From: Cylindrobasidium torrendii FP15055 ss-10 | Lineage: Eukaryota; Basidiomycota; Agaricomycetes; Agaricales; Physalacriaceae | Length of the DNA stretch: 64,000 bases | Direction: 5' to 3' | Assembly (NCBI GenBank): GCA_000934385.1 | Contig: KN880519.1 | Coordinates: forward strand, 1 to 64,000 | Shown: one piece after another, positions 32,615-42,763 of the stretch | Numbering within the stretch: position 1 is the stretch's first letter | How the letters are laid out: the number at the start of each line of letters is the position of its first letter | Translations under genes and position numbers: made by a program | The notes under the pieces: model-generated | What the model saw: only the letters and a program-made list of their open reading frames with translations | Told to the model about the DNA's origin: nothing | Databases searched by the model: none

Positions 32615-34635
32615 ATGACCTACGACCTCATCCGCTGGGCCAGCCTCGCAGCTGCGTCAGTCAGCGTTGTGCGCGCCGATACCGTATACTTCCAAAACGA
32701 TGATTACTCTCAAGGATTGTTGGGACCTGCACCATCCCAGACTTTCTATTCGTCGAACTATACGCCGTGCGCCAATTCTCAGTTTCCTTGGGTGCTATAA
32801 TGCTGAATGACACCCGCAAGTCCCGCTTGGAATATCGTCGTTCCACCTAGTGGACCGCTCGGCGACGGCTACATCTTCTACTCTCCTGGTGGCCTGAACA
32901 CCAGCCAGCCTGGTGCAGCCATTTTTGACAACAATGGCTCGCTTGTCTGGTCTGGCGCGGACTTTGGACGCACGTTCACGTTCCAGCCGGATACACTCTT
33001 TGGTGAGAGTGTGCTGTTGTTGTGGGAAGGGTCTGGTACGGCGCATAATGGACACGGAGAAGGGACGATCTTAGTTTTGAATCAGGCTTATGAGCCGATA
33101 TACAACCTGTGTGTATCGCTTCTCTTTATAACCGTATTACCATCTACTAAGAGCTAATCATAGGACGACATCTGTTGGACATGCCGACTTGCATGAAGTG
33201 AGTTGAGCCGCTTTTATGTGCCAGGAATAATGAGCTAACTGTTGTAGTCTCGTGTTACGCCCAATAACACTGTGCTCTTGCAAGCATACGATCCCATCCA
33301 GTACGACCTGACTCCATTTGGGGGACCTGCCGATGGATACATTTACGACTGCGTCGCCGAAGAGATCGACGTGAAAACTGGTAAGCAAGCGTCGACTTCA
33401 GGCGTGATACGTTCTCACCGTTCTGAAGGAGAGCCTTTGTTCTCTTGGAGCGCGATTGCCCATGTCACACCTGCCGAGTGTCAGACAGAATTGGGAACAG
33501 ACGGAACTACCGAAGACACCGCTTGGGATTGGTTCGTACGTACAGTTGTTTCTAGCTACCAGTCCCCACCGGCTGATTTCGAATCTACAGCACTCCAATG
33601 CCATCGAAAAAGATAGCAAGGGCAACTATCTCATCAACTCTCGTCACTGTTGGACGACTTACTATGTCGATGGATCCTCTGGCGAGATTCTATGGCGCCT
33701 TGGCGGCAAGAACAGCACCTTCACTCTGGGCGAAGGCACTAATTTTGAGTGGCAACACGATGCGAGAGTGAACGAGACTACTGGCCATATCAGGTGCGTT
33801 CCCTCGTCTTCTTCCGGGAGGAGTGGTAACTGACAAAGCATCAAGCATCTTTGACAACGCCAGTAACGGAAAAGTGAACAATGAGGAGTCGGCGCGCTCC
33901 CTGGTTCTGGAGATCGACACAGACGCGAAAACTGCGACGCTCGTGAAGGAGTATATTCCGTATGACAAGGAAGCATCTCAGAGCCAGGGAAGCACCCGCG
34001 TTCTCGAAAATGGCAACCTCCTCGCTGGGTATGTTTCGTTGAATTGTAATCTAAGCAACCTTGCGAATTACTCATGTGCCCACAGGTATGGATACAACCC
34101 ATGGTTCGCAGAGTTCGATGCAGATGGCAACATCTTGTTTTCGGTGCAGTTTGGTGTTGCTCAAGGTGACGCCTCGTCTTGTACGTTTTCTTTTCTACCC
34201 TCATCTAGAACGCTGAGCTCAATGTCTAAATAGACCGTGTTCTGCGAGGCGCATGGGAAGGCAAGCCTACGACTTCGCCTTCAATTGCCATCAACAATAC
34301 CATCGCGTATGCGTCCTGGAACGGTGCCACCGAGGTTGCATTATGGGAGTTGCTTGGCTCGAACGCTGATGATGGCTCCGACGCGGTGTCCTTGATCAAC
34401 ACGACGCGTAGCGGGTTCGAGACGGAAGTCGGGTCGGTTGAGAGCGACTATTCTTATGTCTTTGTTCAAGCCCGAGATGCGTCTCTTGAGGTGTTGGGTA
34501 CAAGCGGGGTGTTGAATGTATGAAGACTGAAAGCGTGTATACAATTTCAAGCTGACTTCGATTTAGTCGCTGCATGATCAGGTGTATGGGTTCGGCGTGA
34601 GGTTCTCGCAAGAGGTCATTCATTCGAGCGTCTGA
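32615..34635 (+). CDS. secreted arylsulfotransferase-like protein (fungal ASST family)
   Basis: A multi-exon gene with an N-terminal signal peptide (RWASLAAASVSVVRA) followed by a β-propeller-like protein of the Arylsulfotran_2 type. The first intron, 32767-32820, joins SNYTP to PAWNIVVPP. Family-typical blocks are GDGYIFYSPGG, IFDNNGSLVWSG, YEPIYNLTTSVGHADLHE, WDWFHSNAIEKDSKGNYLI, SGEILWRLGGKNSTF, FEWQHDARV, GSTRVLENGNLLAGYG and YNPWFAEFDADGNIL. Bacterial ASST transfers sulfate between phenols using an active-site His. Candidates here are the His in VGHADLHE, WFHSN and WQHDA. Activity of the fungal branch is not established, so the function is inferred from fold family. It lies directly downstream of, and in the same direction as, the tyrosinase. 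Confidence 0.8.
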
Positions 34636-35116
34636 TACACCTACTCTCCGAGGAATTTGAATTGTTGAAGCTACCTATATGACCGGCAAGGTCAATGTGC
34701 AGTTCGCTGTTTACTGTACTAGTAAGAAGTGATTTCGAGTTGCCTCCGCCCTTCTTGAGAAACATTTTGTACATGTTCCAAATTCCAACAATCATCGGGG
34801 CACTCTTGGTAGCAGAAACAGCTGCTCCATATAGTTGAGGATCTCGAGCAGCTAATCATGTATGTACTAGCATGCTGGTTCCGGCATGCATGTGCGAATT
34901 CCAGGCAGTTTTTTCGAGCACTAACTAACTCATTGTAGAAGACCAGACATACTAATGCTTGAAGCACACGGGGAATGAGGAAGTGGCAGGCGATACATCA
35001 TTTACTTGAGAATATAGAAGAGTGACGGAGAACTTTACGAGTGGCCGCGGTCAGAAAAGATGTTATCTGCTTAGATTAAGCTGAATGTTTTCCCTTCGTC
35101 TATGAAAAGAGGGTAG
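34636..35116. other. convergent intergenic region
   Basis: 480 bp between convergently transcribed genes. AT-rich, with no exon or repeat that I can support. Confidence 0.4.
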
Positions 35117-35548
35117 TCAGCCGCGGTTCACAAGGACATTTGTAAAATTATACTCACGATCGAAAAGGGTGTACACTGCAGAAATGGCAGACCCTTCATA
35201 TTGACCATTACGCTTCATCGTTGCAAGCTGTTGGATCGTCGCAGATCCCATCGCCCCCTCCACCCAGTCGTCGTACTCTTTTTGAACCATCTGGGAGTAG
35301 TAAGACATGTTGAACGCAAGCCTGAACGTCTTGAGCGGGACTTCCGATCCAGGTAGCAGCCGCGCGACAGTATCAAGGAGGCAAATGTCCACTACAAACC
35401 AGGGAAACAGGTCGATGTCACTGCTGAGTTCATTGTTGATGTCGAGCTTATCAAGGATAGGGAAAGACGACCGAGATAAAGACAAGAAATAGAATGACAT
35501 GTCTATGGACATCACTGTCCAAAATATTGACAACGTGAGAGCAGTCAC
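35117..35548 (-). CDS. uncharacterised protein, 5' end unresolved
   Basis: An open frame of 143 codons with protein-like composition. The same frame stays open upstream to about 35640, reading THLFIDLPFGKSLQDLLQYY before an in-frame stop with no ATG, so an upstream exon is likely. Hydrophobic stretches (LSIFWTVMSIDMSFYFLSL, FPWFVVDICLL) are followed by a helical segment ending in REYNFTNVLVNRG. No family is recognised. It lies 3' of the GH63 gene on the same strand and could be a separate small gene or a gene fragment. Confidence 0.4.
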   Translation of the reverse strand: MTALTLSIFWTVMSIDMSFYFLSLSRSSFPILDKLDINNELSSDIDLFPWFVVDICLLDTVARLLPGSEVPLKTFRLAFNMSYYSQMVQKEYDDWVEGAMGSATIQQLATMKRNGQYEGSAISAVYTLFDREYNFTNVLVNRG

Positions 35549-35729
35549 TCTGTGCGCTGAAAGGCCAATGGAGTAATACTGGAGGAGATCCTGAAGCGAC
35601 TTGCCGAATGGGAGATCAATGAAAAGATGGGTGAGTAGGCCTCGTCAGTAACAACATCACAGTATACATATGCGTCCGCAAGATGCTACATATTTTAGCG
35701 AGTAGATTACTGCCATCTTATCGTCGAAC

Positions 35730-38364
35730 TCAGTACTTTTCGGACAGAACTTGAAGGCGTCGAGTCAGCACGACTTTCACTAGAAGATGAAGAAACATAC
35801 TCAGCGTAACCATAGACGTCCATCCAGTGAACGGATGGCTCCTCTTGCCCTCGCCCGTCAACGCATCGTACTGTTCCCACACATATCCAGTCCTTGTGTA
35901 TTCCTACCAGCGTCATCAGCCTCGTCCTAACTGCAAGGCAAATACGGCAAGCATACCTCGAAAACGTTTTTCACGACATTTGTCCTTAATTCTCCGTATA
36001 CCTTGGCTGCCTTCTGTGCAAGCTCGCCTTCGCCCTGGGAGTAACCACGGAGTGCCTTGAGTACCATGAAGTTCATCTGCACCCAGATTGGCCCGCGCCA
36101 GTAGTTTTCTCCCTGCCCAAACAACGAGTGTGACTTGGAAAGGGACGCAATACCAAATGGCGTCCAGAGTTCGCGCTCGTCCCGGATGAGATCAATTGTT
36201 GCCTCAATCTTCGCTTCGTCTATGAGCATCATCAGCATGTTTACCCCAACTGCAGTGGTTGGCAACACTGACCGCCTTCACCCAGAAGCTCCAACATGAA
36301 CGGGAAGAGCGTGAGGTAGCCTTTATGGCACACCAAAACGTGTTCGTCTTCCTCATCAACAGATGCATCGCAGAACGCCTCATCCTCCTCACTCCAATGC
36401 AAGTCATGCAAATTATCTAGGCAACCCCGGAGCACCATCCGGTAGCTTTCCGCATCATCCTCGTATGCGCCGCCCAAGTGCTCCGCGAGCTCTGCCATTG
36501 TTCTCGAAAAGAATGCCATCCAGCTGAGCAAGTCCAGGTGAAGCTCACCCTGGCTTGGGGGATGCGGACGAGGGTAGTCGTCCATACCACTTGTGAGAAC
36601 GTGGGTCGGTGAACGCCCACGCCAGCGGTATGCTTCGGTGCGACTACGCGGACGACGGCCGTACGGCCTGAGCAGCCCACGCTGGGTACGGCGGAACCAA
36701 TCATAATGGCGCTTTAGCGCAGGATAGAGCCTGCGCAAGATAGTGGTACGCTCCTCCGGTGACAAGTCATGTTCACGGCTTGGTGCAGCGTCCATTCCCA
36801 TTGGCACTTGTCCATCCATGCCCAAATCCTCAAGCGACAAATCGCCCGTGGAAGGGGCTTGGAGGAGCGCCTGAACGGCCATGACCAGTGTCGGCGGATT
36901 TCCGTAGTTGGGGACCTGCACCTGGAATTCGGCGGGCACACGACTGCGTGCTTCTTCTCCCAGGATTTGCTCTCTGCCAACCCATCCGTCCTCGTCGATG
37001 AGTCCAACCCAGGACTCGAGGATCTCTGCAGCCAAAGAGGGGAAGAGGCGCGCAATGGGAAGGAGATGGAAGCCTTCGTCCCAGTAGAATCCACGCGGGA
37101 AGAAGGAGCGCGACGGCGTTGCAGTGAGCAGAGCTCTGGGTTCGGTGAGCTCAGGACCTTCACCAGATGAAGGTGCAGCCTCTTCCTCGTCCCAGTCGTA
37201 TCGGAAGCTCCGGTCTACGAGCGACGTTCCGTGGAAGTAACCCACGCCTCCGAGAAGGTTGGCCGTGATCTCCTTAGAGAATGTCGCATGGAGTTCATCG
37301 GTAGGGAATACATCGGTGAATACTGCTTCGTACTTGGCCTTGACTATATCGAGAGCAGCAGTGAGAGCCGGTGCGGCGATAGCAGTGCTTTCTTTGCCGG
37401 GTGTGAACGAAATGTCGAATTCGAAAGGCCCGTCAAAGTTGAGTTGGACCGCCCACAAGCTGGCACTGGTGTATACATCGTCCGGAAGATGGAGGACCGT
37501 GGCAGGGTCTGGGAACGGGCCGCCTTGGCCATACGAGGCTAGTGTTTCTTGAGCAGATTTGAGTAGTTGTTGCAAGATGGCTTCCTTGGCCTGCCAAATC
37601 GAGCCTACGGGCACAGGAATAGCGGCGTAGCTCACGTCTGCGTGAGAAGAGAAGGAAGAGGACGCGGAGGACCACGATTCGGGCGGTTGGGCAGGGAATC
37701 CGGGATGGTCTGCTTCAGGGATAGAGCCCTTGTTGGTGCGAATGTTGATGGTGAAAGGTCCAAGGTCAGGCGTCTTGCCAGTCCAGCTCAGCGGACTATC
37801 ATCGTCCTCCAATGTGATTTGGCCGTAACCATCAACACCAGTGTACCATAGCAATGCGTTGCGGCTGCGCTTGTCCGCGTCTATGGGTTGGCCAGAGATG
37901 CGTGCAGCCCATGCTTCGCCGCCTTCGCCTGGGAGAACCACGTAGGATGTGGTGAGATTGAGATTGTTGACGGGATCCAGAAGGGTCTGCACGCCGCCTT
38001 CGCCGGGGACAAAGTGCGTCCAAGTGTAGGATGCGAGTCCATCAGAATCGGAGGCTTCGTGCCGCGTTTTGGATATGCTCTGGTAGTCTTCGAGGCCGCA
38101 CCTAAGCAAGTGAGCTTGGATTTTCGTGCTTTGTCTGTCCACGCACCACATAAGGCCAGTCAGAAGACTTTGAGGTAGCTTCGGGCGCAGCCCAAAGTAC
38201 AGGTTGGGTCTGTAGGCGCCCCAGAGGCCTGTAGGAGGCGGTGGTGCGTCTAGAAATATTCAAATTGGAGAGTTTGGTGAATGTTAGATTATTTACCATT
38301 TCCTTGCGCCTGCACCCCGACCAGAGGCAGCACAAGTGGAAGCAAGAGACTGAGATGCGTCATG
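35730..38364 (-). CDS. CWH41: mannosyl-oligosaccharide glucosidase (glucosidase I, GH63)
   Basis: ER enzyme that removes the terminal α1,2-glucose from the N-glycan precursor. The start encodes a signal peptide (LSLLLPLVLPLVGVQAQG). After a first intron at 38250-38296 the mature protein begins APPPPTGLWGAYRPNLYFGL, typical of glucosidase I. A second, 45-nt intron, divisible by three and without a stop, joins GLMW to CGLEDYQSIS and GLASYTWTHF. Further landmarks are GGVGYFHG, PSRSFFPRGFYWDEGFHLL, QVPNYGNPPTL, GMDDYPRPHPP, SGEDEKI-type junctions near 36.2 kb, SHSLFGQGENYWRGPIW, YVWEQYD, RSHPFTGWTS and the C-terminal SEKY. The last intron near 35.75 kb is needed to reach that end. Confidence 0.9.
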
Positions 38365-39388
38365 ATGCTTGCCCTTGCCAGACAACGCGACGTGTTTTGA
38401 TCGAGTTGCCTGACCCCGGGTAACCAGAACGCGACTTCGGACTTCATCACCGCGATCATAAAAACATGGGAGCGGATTGTAGCGTATGGTAAACGTTGCC
38501 ACTTGATCGCAATATGGTAAGCGATGGCCATATAAGTCAGATACGGTCAGGTTATTCCAACTGTCTGATCATATGGAGGGGAATCGTCAATATGATTGCA
38601 GTATGGTCATTACGTTGTCATACTCATACACTATGGAACCGGTATGGCAATACATGTACAATATTCCTAATGCATTGACCATAAACACCGAATATGCTGG
38701 GTAGATTGTAAGCAACTTGCCACATATTAAACACATCATCAATGCTCTTACCGTATGGCTACAAGATTGACAATTGAGTTCAGTATGTTCATTGTACAGC
38801 GATGTATCCACATCATTTCAATCCAATTCAGATGTACCACCGCTATTTATTGTACATCCAGATTTTAAGTGTGGCACATAGTCCGCTGGGTGGCGAAAAG
38901 ACACTAGGACTGAATATATTAACTACTACTACATATATAAATATGTGTAGGGATCGTCATCATCGCCTAGTACTTGCAAGTTGCTATTGGTTTTCAAGTG
39001 GGTCTCGTTGCCGACGACGCTTGTCGTTGTCGTTGATGATCGTATCCGTGTCGTCTAAAAGGAGACAAAGCTGTGTGTCTCTGGACAGTGGCTGTGAGCG
39101 TCTGGACACTGTATGTTACGATCCGAGTCATGCACTCAAGTTAGCAAGGCACAGATATCTGGTCTTTCAGCAAGAGTAGGTTTCCATTTTCTGTCAATGT
39201 GTGTAATTTCAACTATCAGGCCTTCGGGGCTAAGAGACGCGGATGTCAAGTTGCGGTGCCTATGTGGCGCAGAATTTGATATCTTGCTCGATTTCGTCAT
39301 TAAAACTGTACAGTTAACGCACCAAAATATGCACAAACATACTAACCTCTCAAAATCTCTTTTTTGCGTTGATATCAGCATTACAGGC
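38365..39388. other. AT-rich intergenic region with repeated TATGG words
   Basis: 1 kb upstream of the glucosidase I gene. Bases 38480-38760 contain about eight TATGG or close variants (for example GTATGG near 38486, 38601, 38641 and 38753) separated by irregular spacers, and the stretch is AT-rich. No coding exon is seen. Confidence 0.35.
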
Positions 39389-39779
39389 ATGTCTACTCAA
39401 CAACCTCCTTCCCTTGCCGTCGAGGCAGACGAAACTTGTAAGTGCCCCACCAACAGCGAAGGCGATGCAGCGTCATCAAGAGAACAGAAAAGTATGTATT
39501 TCTTCACATTGCAAGAAGCCGCGCTAACGGACAAGTTGTTCCACAACTGGCTAACCTTTCCAATCTTAAGTATAGCTACTAGTTTACTATGCCATTTCCA
39601 AAGCTGCGGATCTTGACCGCATCTCGAAGACGCTGGTGAACCGAAAAGGTGTGCACTACCGCCCGATTCTTAGTTATCGCTGATGTACGCCGACAGGCTC
39701 CAAGTTGTACAACTTCCTCAGCGTCAAGTATTTTCAACCGCTCGGAATCCGAACTTCGGGAGAGGATACACCACAGTGA
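39389..39779 (+). CDS. candidate small spliced gene, 83 aa, unknown
   Basis: Three exons (39389-39491, 39583-39648, 39697-39779) join in phase and end in TGA. Introns of 91 and 48 nt have GTATGT and GTGTGC donors and TAG/CAG acceptors. The product begins MSTQQPPSLAVEADE and ends FLSVKYFQPLGIRTSGED with a few further residues. It has no signal peptide and no C-terminal CAAX box, so it is not a pheromone precursor. No homologue is recognised. Support is splice consistency only. Confidence 0.35.
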
Positions 39780-40468
39780 AACGATTTGAGGTACGCCTTC
39801 GGTTCTCACTGTTCTGTAGCCCGCGTAGCTAACTTGTCTTGTGCTACAGCTCGATGTTCCCGCCGATGGCAGCGCTCGCGAGTCGCTGCACCAACGTGCA
39901 ACCAATGTGTGTTGTGCGCGCGAGCTTGCAGCGCAACCCCACTCCACTAGTCTCCCTATACTTAAACCTATACATACTAGCTACCAATATGTAGAATAAT
40001 GTAGTATCTTGCAATAAAATGATTTACGCTAAATTGAAAGCGCACTCGAAATTGGCCATTGGTACAACGTCCGCGGCGGGTCTGTGCGTCGGGATATACG
40101 CGGTGTGGTGAGGCGCAACGGGAGGCGGGAGGCGGAGGCGCGGCGGGATGCCCGGGGCAGCTTGGCGGCACTGATGACACCACCTAACATATTGCTCTAC
40201 GGTGGCTGGATGTGGAACTAAGTTCTAATGTACTTGCAGCCTATATGAACTCATTCAGATATGCAGGCGTATGTGTAACCTTTGTCAATATATTAGTGGA
40301 TGGTCAACAGCGGAAAAAAAACAGAGATATAGCAGATCTGCGCCGATACATTCTAAGAGATTGTAGGCTATGGTGATCGATTGCGACTGGTGAAGGGTGA
40401 TGCCATCAACTCCCATATGGTTATGTTCGCGGTGATGCTTGCCTTTGATCGCTCACCACGACGCGTCG
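39780..40468. other. intergenic, no gene seen
   Basis: 0.7 kb upstream of the RAD57-like gene. It includes a GC-rich patch near 40065-40160 (GGCGGGAGGCGGAGGCG). No supported feature otherwise. Confidence 0.4.
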
Positions 40469-41792
40469 ATGGATCTCCAAAAACTCACGGATTCTCAGAA
40501 AAGTTCATTTCGACGAGGCAAGTTAAATTAATCTTGAGAGGCGCGAGTCTTAACGTTTAGGTGGATTCAAAAGTCTGAATGACCTCCTTCTCTGTCCACC
40601 TGAACGCGTTGCTCAGCGATGTAAAGTTTCGCAACTAGAAGCAGACAGCATTATACGAGCACTGTGCTCCACTGATCTTGCCGATATTATCACCCTGGAA
40701 GACAGTCCTACCGAGATAGAGACCTTCACGACCGGCGACAAACACCTCGATGAAGTTCTTGGAGGTGGAATTCGCACAGGTATGGTATGGGAATTTGCCG
40801 GTGAGAGGTAGTCCGCTGAGCGTAACACACGAATAAAGCTGACTGAATTTGTCAGCGGTGCTGGAAAAACTCAGCTTGGTTTGCACGTCTCCTTGGGTGT
40901 CCAACTTCCCCGACAGCAAGGTGGTCTTGCAGGCGCTGCATGTTACCTCACAACATCTTCCAAACTGCAAACAAAACGTCTTATGGAGCTTCGTACGACC
41001 TGCATTGAATTCAACTCACCGTCATGCAGCCTGGACAACGTTCAAACCCTCCGTTGTCCCAACATCCCTTTCCTAATCCAAGTCCTCCAAACAACCCTCC
41101 CGGACCTCGTATCAGAGAAAGCAAACACTTCCCGCCCGGTCAAAGTCGTGGTTCTCGATGCCCTCGGCGAACTCTTTCATACCAGCGAAAGAACCACAAC
41201 AAAGACTCTTGTCGAACGCGCAAACTCCATTGCCGAAATCTCCAACGCCTTTCATTCTCTCGTCAGCAAGTATAGCCTCGCAGTCGTTGTTCTCAACGAA
41301 GTCGTCGACACTTTTGGCTTTGTGCCCTCTGACGACACAGCGCTATCTTACAGTGACCAAGCGCGCTGGTTCGCGCGCGCCAATACCGTAGCAGGCGAGG
41401 ACCGCAAGGAGGCGGCGCTCGGATTGGTATGGGCAAACCAAATCAACGCCCGTATCTTGATGTCGCGAACACATCGTCGTCGACATGTCGAACACGACCA
41501 CCGTGGGCGCTCTACAGAGGGCGACACCATGCTCATCCGGCGTTTGACGGTTGTTTTCAATTCTGCTGGAGTGCCGGCATCGGTGGATTATGTGGTGACC
41601 AGGGCCGGTGTTGTGGTCATTCCAGACGAGAGTGGCAGTCAGATACAAACTGGGAGGAGGTTACAAGTGGAACAGCAGCAGACCAGAGCTAGCGACGTCC
41701 CGTTGAGTACGCAGATTCCGCCGATGGATCGTTATGTGGAGGAAGTGGATGAGTCGGAAGTTGCAGCGTCCAGCTCCAGTATTGGGCTTTGA
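40469..41792 (+). CDS. RAD57: RAD51 paralogue, RAD57/XRCC3-like (homologous recombination)
   Basis: Three exons give 410 aa: 40469-40517, 40561-40807, 40856-41792. The first intron is 43 nt and uses a GC donor (GCAAGT). No GT alternative keeps the frame. An N-terminal helical segment (KSLNDLLLCPPERVAQ) precedes the RecA core. There the motif GDKHLDEVLGGGIRTGMVWE leads into Walker A GESGAGKTQ, completed by the second intron, and VQLPRQQGGLAGAACYLTT. Walker B is in VKVVVLDALGELF. A long linker to the C terminus is weakly conserved. RAD57 and XRCC3 act with partner paralogues to load or stabilise RAD51 filaments. The order GG.(L)..G.A is shared by both, so the exact paralogue is not certain. Confidence 0.82.
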
Positions 41793-41981
41793 GTTAATGG
41801 AGACTACTCATCAACTCTGGTCGCGGAAGTTTTGTGCTAGAAAATCAGACGCGAGACAAAATGGCAGTACTAAATGACATGGCCTGAACTTGTCTATAGG
41901 TACAGTACCGATAGTTACGCCGGCCTACGAGCAGTGGGAAATAATCAATTATCAATCATCATTGTGTTCTTGAATCTTATT

Positions 41982-41989
41982 TAGGTGAT
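41982..41989. repeat. 8-bp target-site duplication, left (TAGGTGAT)
   Basis: TAGGTGAT immediately precedes the MITE and is repeated exactly after it at 42615-42622. An 8-bp duplication is typical of hAT transposition. Confidence 0.85.
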
Positions 41990-42614
41990 TAGGGTGGCGG
42001 ACCTAACCCCCAGAACATAGGTACCGAGCATAAGTACCGGTACCGTACCGTACCGTACCATGTACTGTACACCCCCCGCCGGGAGGGTAGGTACAGTACC
42101 TATCACATGATGCGTTCACGTGACCTTATCACGTGCAGGCTTCGGATCACGGCGCGGGGCGGGCGGCGGCATAATCGGCGGGCGCCCAACGACATTGGGG
42201 GGAGTGGCATGGCTCTTATTGGGGTTTCCAAGGGCTATAACTTTGGTAAGTAGTTTAAGGGTGCTATTGACGGAGTTTTGCAGCAATTTCAAAGTCATTG
42301 GGCCATTGTGAGGCTGCTCCAAAAGGTGTCTAAATCCAAAGCCATTGTGAGGCTAAATCCTGCGATTATGGGGCCCATCAGCGTTGAAATATGTTCTATT
42401 ATACCCTTGGTAGTGTAATATGCACGCAAAAACAAGAAATCCCGGGAAACAGCGCAAAAAACAGGCAAAACGCGGGGTGTGGCGCAGGTCACATGTTTCC
42501 ATCACGTGCCGGTACAGTACGGTACAGTACGGTACGGTACACCCCCCCCCCTAAATCGGGCATAGGTACGGTACCGGTACTGTACCCCCCGGGGAGCATA
42601 GGTCCGCCACCCTA
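41990..42614 (-). mobile_element. hAT-like MITE, copy 2, with intact target-site duplication
   Basis: The element is 625 bp, bounded by TAGGGTGGCGGACCTA and TAGGTCCGCCACCCTA inverted repeats and by an exact 8-bp duplication. It is in the opposite orientation to copy 1 on the chromosome. Both ends carry GTACC/GGTAC arrays. The interior is shared with copy 1, including a TACCAAGGGTATAATAG segment. No transposase is encoded, so an autonomous hAT relative elsewhere would be needed for movement. The intact duplication and full terminal repeats suggest a fairly recent insertion. Confidence 0.88.
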
Positions 42615-42622
42615 TAGGTGAT
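42615..42622. repeat. 8-bp target-site duplication, right (TAGGTGAT)
   Basis: Exact copy of 41982-41989 directly after the MITE terminus. Confidence 0.85.
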
Positions 42623-42629
42623 TGACAAC

Positions 42630-42634
42630 AAAAA
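42630..42634 (-). terminator. Pol III terminator of tRNA-Leu
   Basis: Five A residues on plus (TTTTT on minus) lie 38 nt beyond the tRNA-Leu 3' end and just before the MITE. Confidence 0.6.
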
Positions 42635-42671
42635 TTGGAGGAACAATTCTTTGACTCTCAAAACAATGAGC

Positions 42672-42763
42672 TGGTAGCGGCGAGGTTCGAACTCGCGCGG
42701 ATTGCTCCATTGGGAAGCGAGGCTCGCTTAAATCCAACGCCTTAACCACTCGGCCACGCTACC
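42672..42763 (-). tRNA. tRNA-Leu (anticodon UAA) with a short intron
   Basis: On minus the acceptor stem is GGTAGCG/CGCTACC, the D arm GCCGAGTGGTTAAGGC, and the T arm GCGAG-TTCGAAC-CTCGC. The anticodon loop reads TT-TAA-G, followed by about 11 nt (CGAGCCTCGCT) that fit an intron between positions 37 and 38. The variable arm TGGAGCAATCCG folds as a type II extra arm. One mismatch is left at the base of the anticodon stem loop. Confidence 0.88.

Noticed and set aside
26434..34635. Siderophore or iron-uptake gene cluster around the SreA-like gene
   Set aside because: No NRPS, monooxygenase or transporter of that type is present nearby; the following genes are tyrosinase and arylsulfotransferase-like.
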